Assembly (NCBI GenBank): GCA_018654605.1
Contig: JABILG010000019.1
Coordinates: 24,742 to 88,741, forward strand
DNA from: a bacterium
GTDB taxonomy: Bacteria; Desulfobacterota_D; UBA1144
Reading direction: 5' to 3'
DNA: 64,000 nucleotides
Shown: positions 44,193-53,624 of the stretch, in pieces
Numbering within the stretch: position 1 is the stretch's first letter
Layout of the letters: the number at the start of each line of letters is the position of its first letter
The notes under the pieces: generated by a model
Database searches by the model: none
What the model was told of the DNA's origin: nothing
What the model saw: the letters and a program-made list of their open reading frames with translations, nothing else
Made by a program: the position numbers and the translations under genes

Positions 44193-47100
44193 TTATTTGT
44201 TATTTATTATAAACTTACCATCCACAATTTCATAATCGCTTTTTAATATTTCTTCTATGTTTGATTTTCCTTCTAGAAATTTACTTATTTGCTTTGGTTC
44301 AGAACTTAAATTCTTGATTTCAATCTGTATTTCTTTTAGTTCTTTTACTTTTTTAGAATATATAATGATAGAGTCATCTTTAATTATGATTTTATGTATG
44401 CCGATTCTTTGTAAGTAAATCTTTATTAAACTAATGTTCATTAGGTTCTGGACCTCTAATGGGACTAAGCCAAATTTATCTAAAAACTCCTCTATTAGGC
44501 TTAAGTGTTCTTCTTTAGTTGTAATTAAAGATATTTTCTTGTAGTAAAAGAGTCTCCTCTCGGCTGATTCAATATAAGTTTCAGGTATATATACATTTTG
44601 ATTATAGATTATTTCTACTTCTTGGTGCTCATCTATACTCTTGTTCTTTACCCTGTTTATTTCTTTTTCCAGAAGCTCTAAATAAAATTCAATTCCTACA
44701 TCGAAGATGTTCCCTGATTGTTGTGTCCCAAAAAGGTTTCCTGCACCTCTTATTTCAAGGTCTTCCATCGCAATATTAAACCCAGAACCAAGCTTAGTTA
44801 GCTTTCGAATTGCCTCTAGTCTTTTTTTGGCATTATCCGAAATTTCTTCGTTTGGTATTAACAAGAAAGCCTTACCTTTCTTGTCACCTCTTCCAATTCT
44901 TCCTCTTAATTGATATAAATCTGAAAGACCAAATTTGTGAGCGTTATTTATTATCATTGTATTGGCTTCTCTGATATCCAAGCCTGCCTCAACTATAGTT
45001 GTAGTGATAAGTATTTTTATCTCACCATCTATAAATTGCTTTAATATCTCTTCTACTTTGTCTCCTGACATTCTTCCATGGATAAATTGAATGCTTATCC
45101 CTGGACAGGTTTTTTTAATTTTTAAATAGATTTCTTCAATACTAGCAATTTCATTATGAATAAAGAAAACTCTACCATTTCTCCTCAGCTCGAATTCTAT
45201 GCATTCTTTGATTAATAAAAGGTCAAATTCTTCTATATAGGTCTCTATGCTTAATCTTTCTTTTGGTGGGGTTGCTAGTAAGCTTATTTCTCTTAAGCCG
45301 CTGAGTGATAACTGTAGAGTCCTAGGAATGGGAGTAGCAGATATACTTAAAGAATCCACCCCCTTCTTTAACTGTTTAATTTTTTCTTTGTCTGAGACAC
45401 CAAACTTATGCTCCTCATCAATTATTATTAGACTGAGATTTTTTAATACGATTTCCTTAGAGAAGATTTTATGAGTTCCAATTAAGATATCAATTTTTCC
45501 GCTTATAGAATCTTCAATTATTTTATTTAACTCACTTTTCTTTGTGAACCTGGTCACGCCTTCAATTCTTATAGGAAACCTTTGAAATCTATTTTTAAAA
45601 GTTTTAAGATGTTGGTGTGCCAATAGAGTGGTTGGTGCTACAATTGCAGTTTGCTTTAAGTTCATGGAGGATAAAAAAGAGGCTCTGAGGGCCACTTCAG
45701 TTTTTCCAAACCCTACGTCACCACATATAAGCCTATCCATAGGTATAGGAGCTTGCATATCTTTATATGTATCAAGTATCGCACTCTTTTGATCTACAGT
45801 TTCTTCAAATTCAAATGTATCTTCAAAATCTAAAATCTCATTGTTATTGATTTTAAATTGAAATCCTTTAGCTGATTTTCTTTGAGCATAGAGACTTAAT
45901 ATTTCTCTAGCAGTTGTTTCCGCAGCTCTTTTTGCCTTCTTTACCTTTCCACTCCAGGCCTTTGACCGAAGGGTGTCCAAGTTTTTATCTTTTAAAGACC
46001 CTATATATTTTTGAATTAATGAAATTCTGTCTATTGGTATAAGAAGTAAGTCTTTATGACTAAATTCACATTCAATAAAATCTACATGCATTGATCCAAT
46101 TAGTTTGTTTTTAATTCCGTTAAAAGCACATAGGCCAAATTCTTTGTGTATAACTAAGTCACCCTTTTTTAAGTCATTAAAACCAGAAAGCTTGAATGAA
46201 GATTTTGCGTACTTTTGTGAGCTAGGGCTTTGATTTTTAGAAAAGTTTTGAGCATTGAATGATATGAAGATTTCTTTGGTATCTCTTAAGACAAATGATT
46301 TTCTTAAGAAACCGTTAAGGTATGAAATTTCACTAGCTTTTTCTTCTATAAGGTCAATCTTAAGGTTCTCAATGGTATCTTTTTCTGAGATTATAGTTAT
46401 CTGATTTTCTGAACCATTCTTTCTTATGAACTCAACCAGCTTGGGTATAGATTCGTTTAAGTTCTCATTTAGATACTCAACTTTAAACTTGTGTGATTCA
46501 GAGGATTTTATTGATTTGATTGGATTTATTTGAATAATTTTATTCTGTTTAGTAAATCTCTTTATCCTTTTGTCTTCGTTTGAGGAATTTTTTATTCCAC
46601 AATCAGTAAAAATTATCCCATCTTTGATATGGTCTAATATAAGTAGGTCATTTCTCGAACCATTTTCTTTTTTGAGTGAAACAATACTTATTTCTTGTAG
46701 GGTCTCATTTAACCTTCTTTCGCTTTCGATGTTGAATGTATTAATCGATCTTATTGTATTGTTGTGAAATTCGACTCTTATTGGTGCTTCAAACGAAGGT
46801 GTAAATATATCAATAATCGATCCCCGTACTGAGTACTCTCCAAGCCTCTCAGTAAATTCATTCTTTTTATATCCAAATTTCTCAAGATTATTTATTAATC
46901 CATCTCTATCTTCCCTCTTTGATTTTATATCAATAGTAACTCTATCCTTCTTTATTCCCTCGCTGAAAGGATAGTATAGGTTTTCTCTTTCGATGAACTT
47001 TATTTTGTTATTATTCTTCTGAAGAAAATATAATATGTTTAATGACCTACTGCGGTCATTTAAAACGTTATTTTGAGAATTTAATATATCGCTTGCTAGA

Positions 47101-47318
47101 TAGAATATTCTTTTATTCCAAACCTCTTCAAGGTACTCAACAATAAGCTTACATTTTTTGGTATCTTTAGTTATATAAAATATATCTTTCGGACTTTGAA
47201 GGGAAGCTTGGTTAACAATCTTAGATATCAGGAAATCATTAGATTCATAAAAGCTGAAAACTTTTTTATCTTCTAAGTTCATTGAAATCTTATTTGTGGG
47301 TTCTAGAATTTCATTCAT
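44193..47318 (-). CDS. mfd: Transcription-repair coupling factor Mfd
   Basis: Mfd removes stalled RNA polymerase and recruits UvrA. The 1041-residue protein has a shortened UvrB-like N-terminal region and an RNA-polymerase-interaction domain starting LKKGDLVIHKEFGLCAFNGI (about 385). The RecG-like motor carries GDVGFGKTEVALRA, IIDEEHKFGVSDKEKIK, SATPIPRTLQ and LRGRIGRGDKKGKAFLL, and a C-terminal TRCF domain follows. It is roughly a hundred residues shorter than E. coli Mfd, the loss being mainly N-terminal. The start is the ATG at 47318, with Met13 an alternative. It is coupled to leuB by a TAATG overlap. Confidence 0.93.
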   Translation of the reverse strand: MNEILEPTNKISMNLEDKKVFSFYESNDFLISKIVNQASLQSPKDIFYITKDTKKCKLIVEYLEEVWNKRIFYLASDILNSQNNVLNDRSRSLNILYFLQKNNNKIKFIERENLYYPFSEGIKKDRVTIDIKSKREDRDGLINNLEKFGYKKNEFTERLGEYSVRGSIIDIFTPSFEAPIRVEFHNNTIRSINTFNIESERRLNETLQEISIVSLKKENGSRNDLLILDHIKDGIIFTDCGIKNSSNEDKRIKRFTKQNKIIQINPIKSIKSSESHKFKVEYLNENLNESIPKLVEFIRKNGSENQITIISEKDTIENLKIDLIEEKASEISYLNGFLRKSFVLRDTKEIFISFNAQNFSKNQSPSSQKYAKSSFKLSGFNDLKKGDLVIHKEFGLCAFNGIKNKLIGSMHVDFIECEFSHKDLLLIPIDRISLIQKYIGSLKDKNLDTLRSKAWSGKVKKAKRAAETTAREILSLYAQRKSAKGFQFKINNNEILDFEDTFEFEETVDQKSAILDTYKDMQAPIPMDRLICGDVGFGKTEVALRASFLSSMNLKQTAIVAPTTLLAHQHLKTFKNRFQRFPIRIEGVTRFTKKSELNKIIEDSISGKIDILIGTHKIFSKEIVLKNLSLIIIDEEHKFGVSDKEKIKQLKKGVDSLSISATPIPRTLQLSLSGLREISLLATPPKERLSIETYIEEFDLLLIKECIEFELRRNGRVFFIHNEIASIEEIYLKIKKTCPGISIQFIHGRMSGDKVEEILKQFIDGEIKILITTTIVEAGLDIREANTMIINNAHKFGLSDLYQLRGRIGRGDKKGKAFLLIPNEEISDNAKKRLEAIRKLTKLGSGFNIAMEDLEIRGAGNLFGTQQSGNIFDVGIEFYLELLEKEINRVKNKSIDEHQEVEIIYNQNVYIPETYIESAERRLFYYKKISLITTKEEHLSLIEEFLDKFGLVPLEVQNLMNISLIKIYLQRIGIHKIIIKDDSIIIYSKKVKELKEIQIEIKNLSSEPKQISKFLEGKSNIEEILKSDYEIVDGKFIINNK

Positions 47319-48385
47319 TAACTCAGTTTATCTATATTTTTCAAGATTTCATCACCCATTTGCGAACAAGTCAAAGTGTCCTTGATTCCAATATCTTTTG
47401 TTCTGAATCCGGCATTTAGTGTTTCGGAGACGGCACTTTCTATTAAATCATGAATACTATCTAGTTGTAAGGAATATTTAAAGAGCATTCCTAAGGACAA
47501 TATTGCTGCAATAGGATTAGCAATATTCTGACCTGCAATATCAGGAGCGCTTCCGTGAACTGGTTCGTATATTCCATACTTATTACCAATACTTGCAGAT
47601 GGAAGCATTCCAAGGGATCCCGTAAGCTCTGCTACTTCGTCACTTATAATATCCCCAAATAGATTACCAGCGAGTATCACATCAAAGGTTGACGGTCTCT
47701 TTATAACTTGCATCGCGGCATTGTCTATATATAAATGATCTAGTTCGACATCTTTGAATTCATTAGAATGTATTTCGCTGACAACATCTCTCCATAGTTG
47801 CATAACCTCTAAAACATTTGCCTTGTCTAGTGATGTGACTTTATTTCTTCTTTTTCTGGCAATCTCAAAAGCCACTCTAGCAACTCTTGCTATTTCATCT
47901 TCACTATAGATTAAGTTGTTGGCACCTACCTTTTTACCATCAACTTCTTTTATATATCTCGGTTCTCCGAAATATATTCCTCCTGTAAGCTCTCTGACAA
48001 CAAAAATATCAGTGCCTTTTACGATACTTTTTTTAAGACTAGAGGCATCTATTAGAGCAGGAAAAACTTTTCCTGGTCTTAGATTAGCAAAAGCTTCTAG
48101 TTCTTTTCTAAGTGTTAGGAGTCCTTTTTCAGGCTTAAGGTTATGTTCAAGTTGTTCCCACTTTGGTCCACCCACAGCACCAAGTAATACCGCATCGGCT
48201 TCCATAGCCTTTTTCAAAACCTCTTTCGTTAGAGGTTCTCCGTGAACATCAATTGATGCCCCACCAAATAGGTCCTCGGTATATTCAATTTCACAGTCTT
48301 TCTGAAAATAGCTTATGACTTTTAAGCACTCATTGGTTACCTCTTGTCCTATTCCATCACCAGGAAGAATCAATATTTTTTTCAT
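47318..48385 (-). CDS. leuB: 3-isopropylmalate dehydrogenase
   Basis: LeuB oxidatively decarboxylates 3-isopropylmalate in leucine synthesis. The 355-residue protein has LPGDGIGQEV, LLGAVGGPKWEQL, LRKELEAFANLRPGKVFP, VRELTGGIYFGEPRY, DKANVLEVMQLWRD, IDNAAMQVIKRPSTFDVILAGNLFGDIISD and GSAPDIAGQNIANP, the complete set of NAD, Mg and substrate motifs. The glycine-rich ELTGGIYFGEPR loop is typical of LeuB rather than isocitrate dehydrogenase. leuA, leuC and leuD are not in the window. The FAH-family gene ends directly before its start. Confidence 0.95.
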   Translation of the reverse strand: MKKILILPGDGIGQEVTNECLKVISYFQKDCEIEYTEDLFGGASIDVHGEPLTKEVLKKAMEADAVLLGAVGGPKWEQLEHNLKPEKGLLTLRKELEAFANLRPGKVFPALIDASSLKKSIVKGTDIFVVRELTGGIYFGEPRYIKEVDGKKVGANNLIYSEDEIARVARVAFEIARKRRNKVTSLDKANVLEVMQLWRDVVSEIHSNEFKDVELDHLYIDNAAMQVIKRPSTFDVILAGNLFGDIISDEVAELTGSLGMLPSASIGNKYGIYEPVHGSAPDIAGQNIANPIAAILSLGMLFKYSLQLDSIHDLIESAVSETLNAGFRTKDIGIKDTLTCSQMGDEILKNIDKLS

Positions 48386-49135
48386 TTATATCTCCTTAGA
48401 ATTTATCTTTGTTCTTAGATGAACATGATTGCTCGTGCTTTCTAATCCTTCTATTTCAACTGACACCATATCATTTTCTTTAATTTGCCCTACGCCACCC
48501 GGGGTACCTGTTAATATTATATCTCCTTTGTTTAATGTCATAATTTTACTTATATAGCTTATTAAAAAATCAATTTTATGAATCATCTGGCTAGTATTGG
48601 ATTCTTGTTGAATCTTCCCATTTAGGATGGTTTTGATTGTAACATTTTGATAATTAATTTCATCAGATATTATTGGTCCCACTGGACAAAATGTATCAAA
48701 GCTTTTGCCCCTAGAGAATTGAACATCTTGGGCTTGTAGGTCTCTAGCTGTTATATCATTAATGCATATAGCACCTAAAATATATTTATATGCATCCTTT
48801 TTGTTTATCCACTTTGCTTCTTTTTTTATTACTATTCCTAACTCACCTTCATAGTCGACTTTTGAGCTCATATAGTCAGGATAGATAATATTCTCAAAGG
48901 GTCCTACTATTGAAGAAGGAGCCTTTAAAAAAATTAAAGGTTCTTGGGGCGGCTGTTTCTTCATTTCGACTGCATGATCATGATAGTTTAAACCGATAGC
49001 AACAATCTTTGATGGAGAAACCGAAGGAACAATACTTGTTTTGTTTACTCTATTAAAAAAACTATTATAGGAGCTAGCTGTCTTAAAGTTTTTTCTGACT
49101 TTTTTATTTTTTTCTTTATATGTGCAAATAATCAT
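48386..49135 (-). CDS. Fumarylacetoacetate hydrolase-family protein
   Basis: The 249-residue protein has the FAH catalytic domain: VAIGLNYHDHAVEMKK (active-site His), PLIFLKAPSSIVGP, VDYEGELGIVIKKEA (metal-binding Glu residues), NDITARDLQAQDVQFSRGKSFD with FCPVGP, and ILTGTPGGVG. Such proteins include oxaloacetate and acylpyruvate hydrolases and 2-hydroxyhepta-2,4-diene-1,7-dioate isomerases. I cannot choose between them from sequence. It lies one base downstream of truA and directly upstream of leuB on the same strand. Confidence 0.87.
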   Translation of the reverse strand: MIICTYKEKNKKVRKNFKTASSYNSFFNRVNKTSIVPSVSPSKIVAIGLNYHDHAVEMKKQPPQEPLIFLKAPSSIVGPFENIIYPDYMSSKVDYEGELGIVIKKEAKWINKKDAYKYILGAICINDITARDLQAQDVQFSRGKSFDTFCPVGPIISDEINYQNVTIKTILNGKIQQESNTSQMIHKIDFLISYISKIMTLNKGDIILTGTPGGVGQIKENDMVSVEIEGLESTSNHVHLRTKINSKEI

Positions 49136-49136
49136 T

Positions 49137-49874
49137 TCAATATTTTACATCATAAAGATATAGTCCACACGCAGGAACTGATAAATTTAATTTTAATTTA
49201 CTTTTATTTGCCAATGCGTTAATTATATCACCTTCGTTTATCTTCTCTTTTTCATAATTTATTAATGCACCAATTATCAGCCTAACCATACCTCTAAGGA
49301 AACCGTTCCCAGAAATTTTAATTTCTAAGATGTTCTTTCTTTTTACAATTGTAAATGAATATATAGTTCTTATGGTATCTGTACCTGAGAAACCTGTTTT
49401 GCAGAAATGGATAAAGTCATGTTTGCCGATAAAGAAATTTGCCCCTTTTCTTAACTTTTTTAGGCTTAGATCTTTTTTTATAAAGAGAACTCTATCATCT
49501 TCGAAGACACTGCATGGTTCTAAAGTTTTTATTTTATATAAATAAATCTTCTTTTTACAACTATGTTGAGAGTGAAAGCTGTCATTTACATTTTCACAGA
49601 ATCTAATCTTTATATCTTGATTTAAAAGTCTGTTTAACCTATCCCTAAGAGCTATTAAATTAATATTTATCTTTTTATCTATGTGGAAGTTAGCTATTTG
49701 TTTAATTCCATGAACACCGCTATCGGTCCTTCCGGAACCTACCAATGTTATTTTTGTTCGATATATCTCTTCAAGTTTCTTTTCAACTTCATTTTGAACC
49801 GTTTTACTATTTGCTTGCTTCTGCCAGCCGCAATAATTAGTTCCAATATATTCTATGTGCATTTTAATATTCAT
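49137..49874 (-). CDS. truA: tRNA pseudouridine(38-40) synthase
   Basis: TruA makes pseudouridine at positions 38-40 in the anticodon arm. The 245-residue protein has the catalytic Asp in GSGRTDSGVHGIKQIANF, the N-terminal IEYIGTNYCGWQKQ, and the C-terminal FLRGMVRLIIGALI helix. The usual GRTDAGVHA reads GRTDSGVHG here, a conservative change. It starts in a four-base overlap with the permease gene. Confidence 0.93.
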   Translation of the reverse strand: MNIKMHIEYIGTNYCGWQKQANSKTVQNEVEKKLEEIYRTKITLVGSGRTDSGVHGIKQIANFHIDKKININLIALRDRLNRLLNQDIKIRFCENVNDSFHSQHSCKKKIYLYKIKTLEPCSVFEDDRVLFIKKDLSLKKLRKGANFFIGKHDFIHFCKTGFSGTDTIRTIYSFTIVKRKNILEIKISGNGFLRGMVRLIIGALINYEKEKINEGDIINALANKSKLKLNLSVPACGLYLYDVKY

Positions 49875-50791
49875 TGGTATTTTATTCTTTTATCTATTAT
49901 AGGGTAAGTGAGATCAATTAACATATTAATAGTTACAAGGACCACCGTATAAACAATAGTTAAGCCACAAACAATTGGGTAGTCACGGTTTATAATAGAT
50001 AAGATAAACATTTTCCCCATTCCAGGTATAGAAAATATGCTTTCAACAACGAAAGAGCCTGTAATCATGAAAGCTGAAATAGGACCAATTGCAGTTATAA
50101 ACGGTACCAAAGAATTTCTAACTATATAGTACTTAAGAATGAGATTAGACTTAATATTATTTAGCTTGGCATTTCTATAGTACAGAGTTTTCTCGACGTC
50201 ATTCATTGATTCAAGCATTAACTTAGATAGAAATGCTATAGAAGGTATCGAGAGTGTGACGACTGGAAGAATATAGCTTAAGGGTGATTCAAGAAGGGCT
50301 GCAGGTAAAACTTTTAACTGTACCGAAAAAATCATTATAAGTAGTGCACCAATTAAGAATGTAGGAGTTCCTACGGATAAATATAAGAAATTAGTTATAA
50401 ACTTAGAAAAAAAACTCTTTTTATTATTGTATATAAATCTTGCAACTAAAATTGCAACAAAGACTGTAAAGACAAGTGCTAGTAAGCCTATTTTTAAAGA
50501 GTAAGGAAAACTTTTTTTAATAATATCATTGACATTTTTTCCTGGATAAAAATATGAAGGACCTAAGTTTAAACTAGACGTTGATTTAATATAATATAGG
50601 TATTGTTTAATAAGAGGCTCATCTAACTTATATTTTTTTTCTATATTATTTTTAACTTTAGGAGGTAGTTTTTTATCTGTGTCAAATGGTCCACCCGGAA
50701 GAATCCTTAGTAATAAAAAAGTCGCAGATACTACTATGAATATAACTAAAATAGAGCTTATAAGCTTTCTTAAGATAAAACTAATCTTCAT
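49871..50791 (-). CDS. Orphan ABC transporter permease, DppB/OppB-like
   Basis: The 306-residue protein has six membrane segments. It has the DppB-type start (ILRKLISSILVIFIVVSATFLLLRILPGGPF), the ATPase-contact EAA loop (YRNAKLNNIKSNLILKYYIVRNSLVPF) and the C-terminal VVESIFSIPGMGKMFILSIINRDYPIV. Dipeptide-type transporters need a second permease, two ATPases and a binding protein, and none is in the window. It overlaps the S41 protease gene by 11 bases and truA by 4, so it is translated with them. Partner genes must be elsewhere, or it works with a different partner. Confidence 0.88.
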   Translation of the reverse strand: MKISFILRKLISSILVIFIVVSATFLLLRILPGGPFDTDKKLPPKVKNNIEKKYKLDEPLIKQYLYYIKSTSSLNLGPSYFYPGKNVNDIIKKSFPYSLKIGLLALVFTVFVAILVARFIYNNKKSFFSKFITNFLYLSVGTPTFLIGALLIMIFSVQLKVLPAALLESPLSYILPVVTLSIPSIAFLSKLMLESMNDVEKTLYYRNAKLNNIKSNLILKYYIVRNSLVPFITAIGPISAFMITGSFVVESIFSIPGMGKMFILSIINRDYPIVCGLTIVYTVVLVTINMLIDLTYPIIDKRIKYQ

Positions 50792-53600
50792 TTCTTGTGA
50801 AGTAAATCTCCTTATGAGTTTTTATGTCTTTTTTGTCAGATGCAACGATATATAATTTATTTCTTCCTGGCTTGAGAACAATATTGAACTTCTCACTAAG
50901 AACTTTTTCTTCTTCTCTGCTTAATCTGATCTTTTCATCGTTTAGGAAATAGTTCACATTCTTAATAATAGAATTATCCATAATTTCCGCTTCTATGTTA
51001 ACTCTATTTTTTGAAGTTTCTTGTGCAGACTTAATGAAAATTTCTGGTGGAAGCTCATAGATTCTTCTAAAATTATAAGTATTCTTTTGCTTAATCTCTT
51101 CCACAACTAATTCAGTATCTTGTTTATTTAGCCAAAAGAATATTTTTTCATTATTTGCTGAAACAAGAATGAAGTTTTCTGTTTCTCCTATACTTTCGAT
51201 AGACTCACCCTTATTAATTTTGCCTAGAACAATCCCTCTTGGGCTAGGTTCAGAATAGCTTATAGAAGATCTCAAGGTAGTATAATAATTTTTTGCCGAC
51301 CTGAATGACGCGAGTTCATTCTTGTTAATCGCAATATCTTTGTCAAAGAATGCATGGGTATCCTCGTCATGAAATCTAATTACAAATCTAATTTCTTCAT
51401 TTTTAATCTCATTTGAGTCTATAGATAGATTACTTATTAGACTAAAGTTTTCATCTTTTTGGGCCGATATTTTATGTTTCTTGTTCTTTATGATTAATTT
51501 TTTGTCATTTGATAGAATTTTTACGTAGCATTTGTTGCAATCTAAGGGAGTCCTAGTTAATGATATATCTATATCAAAATCAGCCGTATTTTTTGATTGA
51601 TTTGGCTTCAAAGTATATGAGAATTTTGGGAAAAGGAATTCCTTTCTTGCCACGCTTGTTTTTAAAGAAATTTTGCTTACTTGAGAAAAGGTTGGTTTTA
51701 ATGAATGACTCATATCTAATTGAAGCAAGCTTAGTGTTATGATATCTTCACTGGTCTTAAGCCAGCTAGGTACTTTGAAAAGAATCTTAAAATTGTTTTT
51801 CTTATTTTTTTTTATTTTTCCAACATAGAAGTATTTATTATTAAAGGTTTTGTTATCAGACTCAGATTTAATAATTAAGTTAGAGAATTCGAAGTCGGAG
51901 CTATTTAGGATAGACCCTTTAATCTCTTTGTTTATACCAGGTATGAAATTTATTCTATCCTTTACTGTCATACTTAGTTCCCCATTCTTGTTGTGCGAGT
52001 CTAGGCTAAAACTTTTTGAAGAGAAGCCTTTGAGTTTTTCTGTAAAAGACTTGCTAATTTTTTCTCCTTCACCTTCTATGTATTTCTCTAAGATAGAAAG
52101 AAAGTTCTTTGTGTTACCTCTTAACTCAACTTTATCTAAGAGGCCTGAATTTAAGATAAATGTTGAAAAAGATATCAATTCATCATTCTCATTTTCTTCT
52201 AATTTTTTAGGCGAATAAATAATATTAAATTTTTGTTCTTCTGAATCTAAAGTTAGCTCTTCTTCTATTTCTTTGTCTGTTATTAGTGCACTTTTTTCTA
52301 AATTAACTGGTATGAAATTTATGTTAGGGCTAATTCCATTCAAATGTACTTTATAGTTTATAGGACTTAGGTATTCTGCTATGGTCAGCTTGATTCCCGA
52401 CCCATCATTTTGTTTGTATATCTCCTGAACAGTACCTTTTCCAAAAGTTTGTTGACCAATAACTATCCCTCTTTGGTTATTTTTAATTGCACCCGTTACA
52501 ATTTCAGACGCGCTGGCACTACCCCCATCGGTAAGAACAATTAATGGACCATCAAACTTGGGTGTTTCCACTGGATTTGTAAAGAAGTTTATATTCATTT
52601 CCTTATTTTTACTTTTAGTTGATACAATTAGTTTTTCTCTCAGGAGTACATTTGATATTTTAAGAGCTTGATCAAACAAGCCGCCCGGATTTCCTCTTAA
52701 GTCTAATATAAGAGAACTGACCCCATCGTTTCTTAGCTTATTAAGCGCAGAGACAAATTGCTGGTATGTATTAGATTGAAATGTATTAACCTTTATATAT
52801 CCAACTTTTTGATCTAAAGATTTTGATTCTATACTCTTAATTTTAATTATGTCTCTAACTATTCTGAACTCAATTAAGTCTTCTACATTGTCTCTTTCGA
52901 TATAAATTGTTATGGGGGTGCCCTTCTCCCCCCTTAATAGTTTAATAGCTTGTTCTAAGGTAAAACCTTCAGTTTCAAAATCTTCTATTCTATTAATTTT
53001 ATCATTTGCCTTTACACCCGCTTTATCAGCAGGCGTACCCTCAATAGGAGATATAATTGTTAATTTCTCATCTCGTATACCTATTACAATTCCCAATCCT
53101 CCAAAACTTCCCTTGCTTTCAATTAAAAATTCATCGAACAAGTCTGGATGTATTACTGAAGAGTATTCATCTACATCTTTGAGCATTGCATTTGCGACTA
53201 AGTAGTGAACATTGTTGTCATTATCGAAATCCTCCCAGTTAAATCCTCGAAGATATTCTATTAATCTTGTCAGTATTATTCCTACGTCTTTAATATTTTT
53301 AGCTTTAAAAGGAAACTCACTTATAACAAGATTACCTTCAATGTCGTTTCCTTGAATCTCAAACTTAGGACTGTCACCCCATTTTATTTTGACTAAAAGA
53401 TTATCCGCAGATGAATTTATCGTATTGACGGATTTTATAAGAATATCCTTATACTGATCTTTATTGTAGAAGTATGAATTTTTTTGAATATATTCAGCCG
53501 TATCTCGTATAGTGAAGGTCTCTTGTTTAGGGATACCATAGGAAGGATCTATAAGTCCAAAATATAGCAGTAGTGCTATAAGTAAATTTCTTAAAACCAT
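50781..53600 (-). CDS. Large exported S41 (C-terminal processing) peptidase with PDZ domain and long C-terminal extension
   Basis: Counted from the ATG at 53600 the protein has 939 residues. It begins with an export signal (MVLRNLLIALLLYFGLIDPSYG). A tail-specific protease core follows: PDZ domain with ISPIEGTPADKAGVKANDKI, VSSLILDLRGNPGG, catalytic Ser in GGSASASEIVTGAI and Lys in QTFGKGTVQ. Beyond about residue 480 lies an extension of over 400 residues. It has beta-rich, Ig-like stretches and a bacterial SH3-like segment (RGIVLGKINKGESIESIGE). Large S41 enzymes of this kind occur in deltaproteobacteria. A longer frame to 53669 would overlap nadE and adds no signal, so it is rejected. It overlaps the permease gene by 11 bases. 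Confidence 0.88.
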   Translation of the reverse strand: MVLRNLLIALLLYFGLIDPSYGIPKQETFTIRDTAEYIQKNSYFYNKDQYKDILIKSVNTINSSADNLLVKIKWGDSPKFEIQGNDIEGNLVISEFPFKAKNIKDVGIILTRLIEYLRGFNWEDFDNDNNVHYLVANAMLKDVDEYSSVIHPDLFDEFLIESKGSFGGLGIVIGIRDEKLTIISPIEGTPADKAGVKANDKINRIEDFETEGFTLEQAIKLLRGEKGTPITIYIERDNVEDLIEFRIVRDIIKIKSIESKSLDQKVGYIKVNTFQSNTYQQFVSALNKLRNDGVSSLILDLRGNPGGLFDQALKISNVLLREKLIVSTKSKNKEMNINFFTNPVETPKFDGPLIVLTDGGSASASEIVTGAIKNNQRGIVIGQQTFGKGTVQEIYKQNDGSGIKLTIAEYLSPINYKVHLNGISPNINFIPVNLEKSALITDKEIEEELTLDSEEQKFNIIYSPKKLEENENDELISFSTFILNSGLLDKVELRGNTKNFLSILEKYIEGEGEKISKSFTEKLKGFSSKSFSLDSHNKNGELSMTVKDRINFIPGINKEIKGSILNSSDFEFSNLIIKSESDNKTFNNKYFYVGKIKKNKKNNFKILFKVPSWLKTSEDIITLSLLQLDMSHSLKPTFSQVSKISLKTSVARKEFLFPKFSYTLKPNQSKNTADFDIDISLTRTPLDCNKCYVKILSNDKKLIIKNKKHKISAQKDENFSLISNLSIDSNEIKNEEIRFVIRFHDEDTHAFFDKDIAINKNELASFRSAKNYYTTLRSSISYSEPSPRGIVLGKINKGESIESIGETENFILVSANNEKIFFWLNKQDTELVVEEIKQKNTYNFRRIYELPPEIFIKSAQETSKNRVNIEAEIMDNSIIKNVNYFLNDEKIRLSREEEKVLSEKFNIVLKPGRNKLYIVASDKKDIKTHKEIYFTRNED

Positions 53601-53606
53601 TAATAC

Positions 53607-53616
53607 ATTATATAAT
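53607..53616. promoter_or_regulatory. Palindromic -10 element, probable bidirectional promoter
   Basis: ATTATATAAT is a perfect palindrome that reads TATAAT on both strands (53611-53616 plus, 53612-53607 minus). It lies in the middle of the 24 bases between the divergent starts of the S41 protease (53600) and nadE (53625). Normal spacing would put both transcription starts within a few bases of the start codons, giving leaderless or nearly leaderless mRNAs. Only weak -35 matches (TTCTTA plus, TTTCTA minus) are visible. Confidence 0.5.
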
Positions 53617-53624
53617 TTAATAAT

